Shown: one piece after another, positions 31,501-34,275 of the stretch
Layout of the letters: every line of letters starts with the position of its first letter
Numbering within the stretch: position 1 is the stretch's first letter
Source: Micromonospora rosaria
Lineage (GTDB): Bacteria > Actinomycetota > Actinomycetes > Mycobacteriales > Micromonosporaceae
DNA: 34,275 bases
Direction of reading: 5' to 3'
NCBI RefSeq assembly: GCF_001567585.1
Contig: NZ_LRQV01000073.1
Coordinates: forward strand, 1 to 34,275
Notes under the pieces: generated by a model
What the model was told of the DNA's origin: nothing
Database searches by the model: none
Seen by the model: only the letters and a program-made list of their open reading frames with translations
Program-made: the position numbers and the translations under genes

Positions 31501-32911
31501 ACCGAACCGTCCCGGCAGCGCGGACCGGCTCGGTCACCGCCCGGTGCAGTTCCTCGGTGTCCATCGGCGTGACGTCGATGACAGTGGTCGCCACACGAGT
31601 AGGGCTCTCCGCCCGGGCGGCACGGTCAGCGTCCGCAGACTCGCCCGTGAGGTCGGCCGTCACATCGGTGCGGGAGGCGATCACCAGCCGGACGTCCGGC
31701 GGTCGCTGCGACGCACCAACCTCGGCCAGTCGCACCAGCATGGCGAGGAAGCGTCGGGCGGTGGTCGGATCCGCCGCCGACAGCTCCTCGAACTGGTCGA
31801 TGACGAGCACCAGGCAGCGGTACCGGAGTCGGTCGAGCACCCCGTGGACGTAATCCTCGGGCGGCGTGTCCCTGAGTATCGCGGCGACTCTCGCCTCCGC
31901 CTCGAGCGCTTGCGCCGGCTCCCGGTCGGGAGCGACCAGTCGCTCCATCGCCGACGCGAGCGCCCGCCACGGATCACTGCGGGCCGCCGGGCGCACCACG
32001 ACCGGAAGGAACCCGTCCCTCCTCCGTAGGGCAGGCAGAACGCCCGCATGCAGCAGTGACGTCTTGCCAGCTCCGGACGCGCCCCTGACCACGCAGACGC
32101 GACCGGCCAGGACAGCCGCGACGGTCCGGTCGATCAAGCGTTCGCGTCCGTGGAAGTTGACGGCGTCGGACTCCTCGAACGGGGCGAGCATCCGGAACGG
32201 ACAGGCGGCGCGAACCCGATCGGCCAGGAGCGGCCACGCGGTGAGCACCGTGTCGGCGGGCAGAGCGAATCCCTCCACCGCTACACCCCGATGTCGCCGT
32301 ACCGCACGCACCAGGCCCACGACCTGGCCACGGTGGCGGTCCCAGAGCGGCGTACCGCTGAACCCGGGCTCCACCCGTGGCGCGTCTGCGGTGGCGTCGG
32401 GTGCGAGTTGAAGCCAGCCGTGCCGGACGACACCACGAATCTCGCCGACGACCCAGGTGCCGATGCCCGCCGTGTCCCGCGCGGAGCTGCCGTAGGCCAC
32501 GAACCCGTGACCGTTCACCCCGGCCGCGCGGGCCAACGGCGTGGGATGGGCGCCCTCGGGCACAGCGCCGTACAGTCGCAGTCCCGCCACGTCGCCTGAT
32601 TCGTCCTCGGCGATCGGCTGCCAGACCTCGACCCGTGCGGTGAGAATGCGGTCCTTGGCCAGGAGCGGGAACTCCAGGAGAACCGGGGCGTCAGGCACCA
32701 CCGGCGACGCCTCGGGAAACCGTTCCGGCAGCCCCAGGGCCCGAGCGACGACATGGGCGCACGTCACTACCTCACGGGGACCGACCAGCAGACCGAGTCC
32801 TACGCCGCTCTTGTCCGCATCGAGGATACGGACGATCGACGCACGCAGCGGGTACGCGGAAACAGCGTCAAGCATGGGTCTGCGCTCGTGCTCTGATGCG
32901 GGCTGACTCAC
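28535..32911 (-). CDS. Trypsin-like protease / STAND NTPase / beta-propeller multidomain protein
   Basis: A 1458-residue protein. Residues about 20-235 are a trypsin-fold protease with the full triad in order: H53 in VVTCAHVVAR, D107 in ESGDVAGLRL, S185 in EPGFSGTPLW. Residues about 245-610 are a STAND (nSTAND1-type) P-loop NTPase: Walker A GASGAGKTSLLHAG (277-290), Walker B LVLVIDQFEEL (367-377), and the winged-helix end FTHDALMAQWPRLAGWL. One transmembrane helix is at about 688-713 (MVMATVLAVVMVLLCGV). The remainder, from about 780, is WD40-like propeller (AAAISGDGRTVATLTDS, VTLWDAADGR, LALHPDGDRLAITYSDG). STAND proteins act as ligand-gated switches, so the propeller probably senses and the protease is the effector (inference). 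GTG 32911 overlaps the Trypco1 stop by 4 nt. Confidence 0.92.
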   Translation of the reverse strand: MSQPASEHERRPMLDAVSAYPLRASIVRILDADKSGVGLGLLVGPREVVTCAHVVARALGLPERFPEASPVVPDAPVLLEFPLLAKDRILTARVEVWQPIAEDESGDVAGLRLYGAVPEGAHPTPLARAAGVNGHGFVAYGSSARDTAGIGTWVVGEIRGVVRHGWLQLAPDATADAPRVEPGFSGTPLWDRHRGQVVGLVRAVRRHRGVAVEGFALPADTVLTAWPLLADRVRAACPFRMLAPFEESDAVNFHGRERLIDRTVAAVLAGRVCVVRGASGAGKTSLLHAGVLPALRRRDGFLPVVVRPAARSDPWRALASAMERLVAPDREPAQALEAEARVAAILRDTPPEDYVHGVLDRLRYRCLVLVIDQFEELSAADPTTARRFLAMLVRLAEVGASQRPPDVRLVIASRTDVTADLTGESADADRAARAESPTRVATTVIDVTPMDTEELHRAVTEPVRAAGTVRYEPALAERIIADLRDQPYCLPVLQATLTYLWERQTVDGLLTHEAYQQSQQGAGPIAQHLDEVWSRDLGPQEREQTRRLALHLALPLQDGGHARRIAHRDELDVTQWELAQVLATTRMLVLRVAVDGNETVEFTHDALMAQWPRLAGWLTESQGLLRWRSDVRHRVLAWAGGAHDRHALLEGTELRRAEALMNDDQGDLSVPEREFVAASRRLRRTARMVMATVLAVVMVLLCGVVTSTGLWWWRDRTSKHQAATEAAHALLESASFTRGGRTGALVAADAFTRADTPRTRGALAEAHRSYRFVRSVSPPARSWRSGHEMFTTSANQEAQLVYDGGGGGVEVWRLDTLTAGQPPQAVVLPTRAKAAAISGDGRTVATLTDSVVTLWDAADGRLVARRALARPVADLFTDRPVRLALDHTGTSLGYIVGDMAGVIDTATGADRGERSRLPAKPQSRHGASLRLGPDGRLGVVTYDDKNDVRYGLFRPSQGPVTPMAAGTQVVGSLPDSFELVLCRPHKELDEWVQRVDYLLLNLETGRERPLLTDMPRAADPSYCAFAAVDLTQGVTALLDNGEFEEGGQRLRLVDDAVELWDHRARRHIASFPAPTAYPTGADALLRLQAAPDGSGMLTVNSDGGIAVLEFPAADSVDFALASAQTAAYDPTDTFLVVHGRNGSLSAWDRRTGQRRAVSTERVTPGWTTRWQLHNSLAFNGDGTLVATLGTAPGSLALWETRTMRRLATIAVPRCAAATALSGFPPSLSWAYSAATLVVICNGTTSVWDGRTGAQRGGPFRIADDSVLAVPHPTRPVLFALTGPDGAIETWNIATGRRDGGWQPLADDRGRAAYGLALHPDGDRLAITYSDGPLLVQSTDGGRDAQRFELNGTRPHWLAIPGHIALSAGEGLVIQRTEPATWWDRLRGDGAAQVALPVAGTPEQLSPEGGEMLVSYHNAGWGRVSTDPRRWYEQVCRTHGGVTEVDREDLDSLGAGSPC

Positions 32912-33258
32912 TCGTCGTCAGCCAGTGGCCCCGGCGTGGCCTCCCTCCGGTGCCACTCGAAGAGGACCTTCAGCTGGCCCTCGACCCCACTCTCGGCCAA
33001 CACCAGCTTGCCCTTGGCCGTCACTTTGACACCCAACTCGATGGCCACCCGCTCGGGCGGCTGCGCCTGGCTCCAGGCCTGCCGGGCGACCCCGGCAGCC
33101 ATCGTGCGGAACCGGGCAAAGGACTCCTCGAATGACTCGGTCAAGCGACCTACCACGTCGCTTCCTCGACCTGCTGAAACAACTCCCTCCACCTGCTCGG
33201 TCACTTCAGCGAGCACGACCGAGCCGTCGGGCAGGGGCACTTCAACATAGAACGCCAC
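32908..33258 (-). CDS. Trypco1 (trypsin-co-occurring domain 1) protein
   Basis: A 116-residue protein starting at GTG 33258, which has GGAGGG upstream. It begins AFYVEVPLPDGSVVLAEVTE, followed by a helical segment LTESFEESFARFRTMAAGVA, then the strands VAIELGVKVTAKGKLVLAES and GQLKVLFEWHR. This is the layout of the Trypco1 / CU044_2847 family (beta-rich edge, central helix, Ala/Lys-rich strands), which is repeatedly encoded next to trypsin-like proteases in actinobacterial conflict loci. Its biochemical role is unknown; it may be a substrate or regulator of the protease. It shares GTGA with the protease-STAND gene, so the two proteins are made together. Confidence 0.85.
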   Translation of the reverse strand: MAFYVEVPLPDGSVVLAEVTEQVEGVVSAGRGSDVVGRLTESFEESFARFRTMAAGVARQAWSQAQPPERVAIELGVKVTAKGKLVLAESGVEGQLKVLFEWHRREATPGPLADDE

Positions 33259-33286
33259 TTGATCAAATCCCTCCGATGGCCATCCG

Positions 33287-33679
33287 GTGTTTGAAGCTAG
33301 CATTGTCGACGACCGCAAGAACCCGAGAGGTCTTTCGGATCATTTCCGGAACGCAGGCCGCATCTGTGGCGATCTCGCCTTGCGCCGGATCGGCGTCCGG
33401 CTCTGTGATGGCAAGCCGTTGAACATCCTGTTCAACGCCGCCGCCGCTCTGGTCGCTGGAGCCCGACCGCACGAACTGCATCTGGTCAGGCTGCTGTTTG
33501 TTGACGTTCCCGGCGAGGAGATCTACCGACGGGCGGGGCTACGGGTCGCTACCGCGGCGGAGGTGGACCAGCCCATTCACGATCGGTACCTACGGCTACT
33601 TGCCGCCGAAGAACGCCGGGATGTCACCTACCACCGGCCAGAACGGCTCGGTGACCTCCTTTTCAACTGGTTCGACTGA
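33287..33679 (+). CDS. Hypothetical protein divergent from the Trypco1-STAND unit
   Basis: A 130-codon frame starting at GTG 33287, only 28 nt from the divergent Trypco1 start. The first 35 residues look non-coding. From about residue 36 it reads like a real protein: GVRLCDGKPLNILFNAAAAL, HLVRLLFVDVPGEEIYRRAG, then EERRDVTYHRPERLGDLLFN and WFD at the stop. I do not recognise the family. The 5' part may be damaged, so this could be a C-terminal fragment. Codons in the 3' part are typical of the genome, though slightly less GC-biased. Confidence 0.45.
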   Translation: MFEASIVDDRKNPRGLSDHFRNAGRICGDLALRRIGVRLCDGKPLNILFNAAAALVAGARPHELHLVRLLFVDVPGEEIYRRAGLRVATAAEVDQPIHDRYLRLLAAEERRDVTYHRPERLGDLLFNWFD

Positions 33680-34093
33680 CGTTTTCCCGTACCTGACGGC
33701 AGATGATCTGGTGGCGCCTGCGGTACGGCTACCCGAGGGGTGCGGTGTCTCGCACCTCCTCGCGCACCGCTTGCACACGGCGTTGGTGAAGCGCGGTGCA
33801 CGCCTGCTGGCCCCGGCGATCGGCGCCTGATGCCATCGCCGGCCACAGATCCCGAAGGGTCAAAGGCTCCGGGAACCTCGCGGAGAGCTCCGTCGGCGAG
33901 GAGCATGACTTCCATCCGCGAAGCCTCCCCCTGGCGGAGATAGCCCAATCTCGCCGAGCAGGACCCGGTGGGGTGACGGCGTGCAAGGAAACCGGTGGGC
34001 GACCGCTCCAGACAGGAGGAAGCCCTCGGTAGGACAGCAGTCGACCCAGACGCACTGCCCAGCACGGGAGCTTCGTTGCTCACCTGTCCCGCC
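33680..34093. other. Intergenic region before the transposase remnant
   Basis: About 400 nt with no gene I can support. Several frames are open on both strands, but none has a ribosome binding site, a recognisable motif or consistent third-position bias. Confidence 0.4.
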
Positions 34094-34222
34094 AGCATCC
34101 CGCTGTCCACGCGCAGCCTGACCCGTCTGCCCCGCCTGACCGAGTTGATCCGCGGCCGGCGCCGCGCGCCCGACGGCCGCTGGCGCAGGCTGCCCGCGCA
34201 GCAGCAGGCGTTGATGGCCTTA
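34094..34222 (+). pseudogene. N-terminal fragment of a transposase, interrupted by an IS
   Basis: The plus strand encodes SIPLSTRSLTRLPRLTELIR and RWRRLPAQQQALMAL. This resembles the helix-turn-helix start of actinomycete IS5-type transposases (LSTRTL...LxxLI...RWRRLPPGRQALLVL). The similarity ends at the point where a second IS end begins (34223), so the gene is cut there. The next expected family segment is absent. Confidence 0.5.
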
Positions 34223-34275
34223 GGGCCTGTGTCGAAGTCGGTCACAGCCACTCGTTGATCGCGGCGATGTGCACG
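34223..34275 (-). mobile_element. End of an insertion sequence running off the window
   Basis: GGGCCTGTGTCGAAGTCGG begins at 34223 directly after TTA (34220-34222), a plausible 3-bp target duplication. On the minus strand the last codons of a transposase read VHIAAINEWL with TGA at 34242-34244, about 20 nt from the end, as usual for compact elements. The other end lies outside the window. The first 28 nt of the coding-end segment recur at 10812-10839. Confidence 0.5.
34242..34274 (-). CDS. C-terminal end of an IS transposase (partial)
   Basis: Only ten codons plus TGA lie in the window (VHIAAINEWL). The ending and its closeness to the presumed IS terminus suggest an IS5-superfamily transposase. 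The rest is beyond position 34275. Confidence 0.45.
   Translation of the reverse strand: MHIAAINEWL

Noticed and set aside
1..34275. CRISPR arrays, tRNA or rRNA genes and riboswitches
   Set aside because: No regularly spaced direct repeats, cloverleaf-like conserved TTCGA arms or rRNA signatures were seen on reading the window. A covariance-model scan would be needed to exclude small RNAs.

Overview
The window is GC-rich actinomycete DNA: strong third-position GC, many GTG starts, short Shine-Dalgarno sites and frequent 4-nt ATGA/GTGA gene overlaps. The gene families (PF04672 methyltransferase, DUF6069, Trypco1 with trypsin-STAND proteins, a SARP-type TPR relic) fit a filamentous actinomycete, probably Micromonosporaceae. 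The genus is inference; there is no rRNA or housekeeping marker. No tRNA, rRNA or CRISPR array was seen.

Region 1 (1-11,200) is accessory chromosome with small transcription units separated by gene debris: a PF04672 methyltransferase and a TPR relic; an autoregulated ArsR / SRPBCC / RibD-DHFR trio with a visible operator; an AraC regulator; a small exported protein; a relic of a polytopic membrane protein; a cupin-AraC regulator divergent from an MDR oxidoreductase plus a DUF6069 membrane protein; a degenerate caspase-like protein; a 16-cysteine copper-storage-type protein; and an MRJP/yellow-family protein. Next come a broken unknown gene and a secreted M14 carboxypeptidase (11,181-12,386).

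Region 2 (13,301-24,900, minus strand) is a phenazine biosynthetic operon, read right to left: phzC, phzD, phzE, an IS200/IS605 insertion, a small unknown ORF, phzG, a phzH-like amidotransferase, phzB, phzF, and a PhzM-like methyltransferase. PhzC feeds chorismate supply. PhzE makes 2-amino-2-deoxyisochorismate, PhzD hydrolyses it to DHHA, and PhzF, PhzB and PhzG build the tricycle. The PhzH-like enzyme and methyltransferase would decorate it (carboxamide, methyl). The IS carries an apparently intact tnpB and a multiply frameshifted tnpA, and splits the operon exactly at the phzE stop codon. A probable promoter region with a long inverted repeat lies at about 24,790-24,840, and an IS701 transposase upstream points towards it.

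Region 3 (26,985-33,700) holds a xylulokinase with an operator-like site. Next to it is a two-gene conflict or defence-type unit: Trypco1, then a 1458-aa trypsin / STAND NTPase / transmembrane / beta-propeller protein, overlapping by 4 nt. A small unknown ORF is divergent from it. The right edge is a transposase fragment interrupted by another IS that runs off the window; 28 nt of that IS end recur at 10,812.

The most interesting points are the Trypco1-trypsin-STAND system, the phenazine operon with its IS insertion and unknown passenger ORF, and the TnpB nuclease left without a working TnpA.
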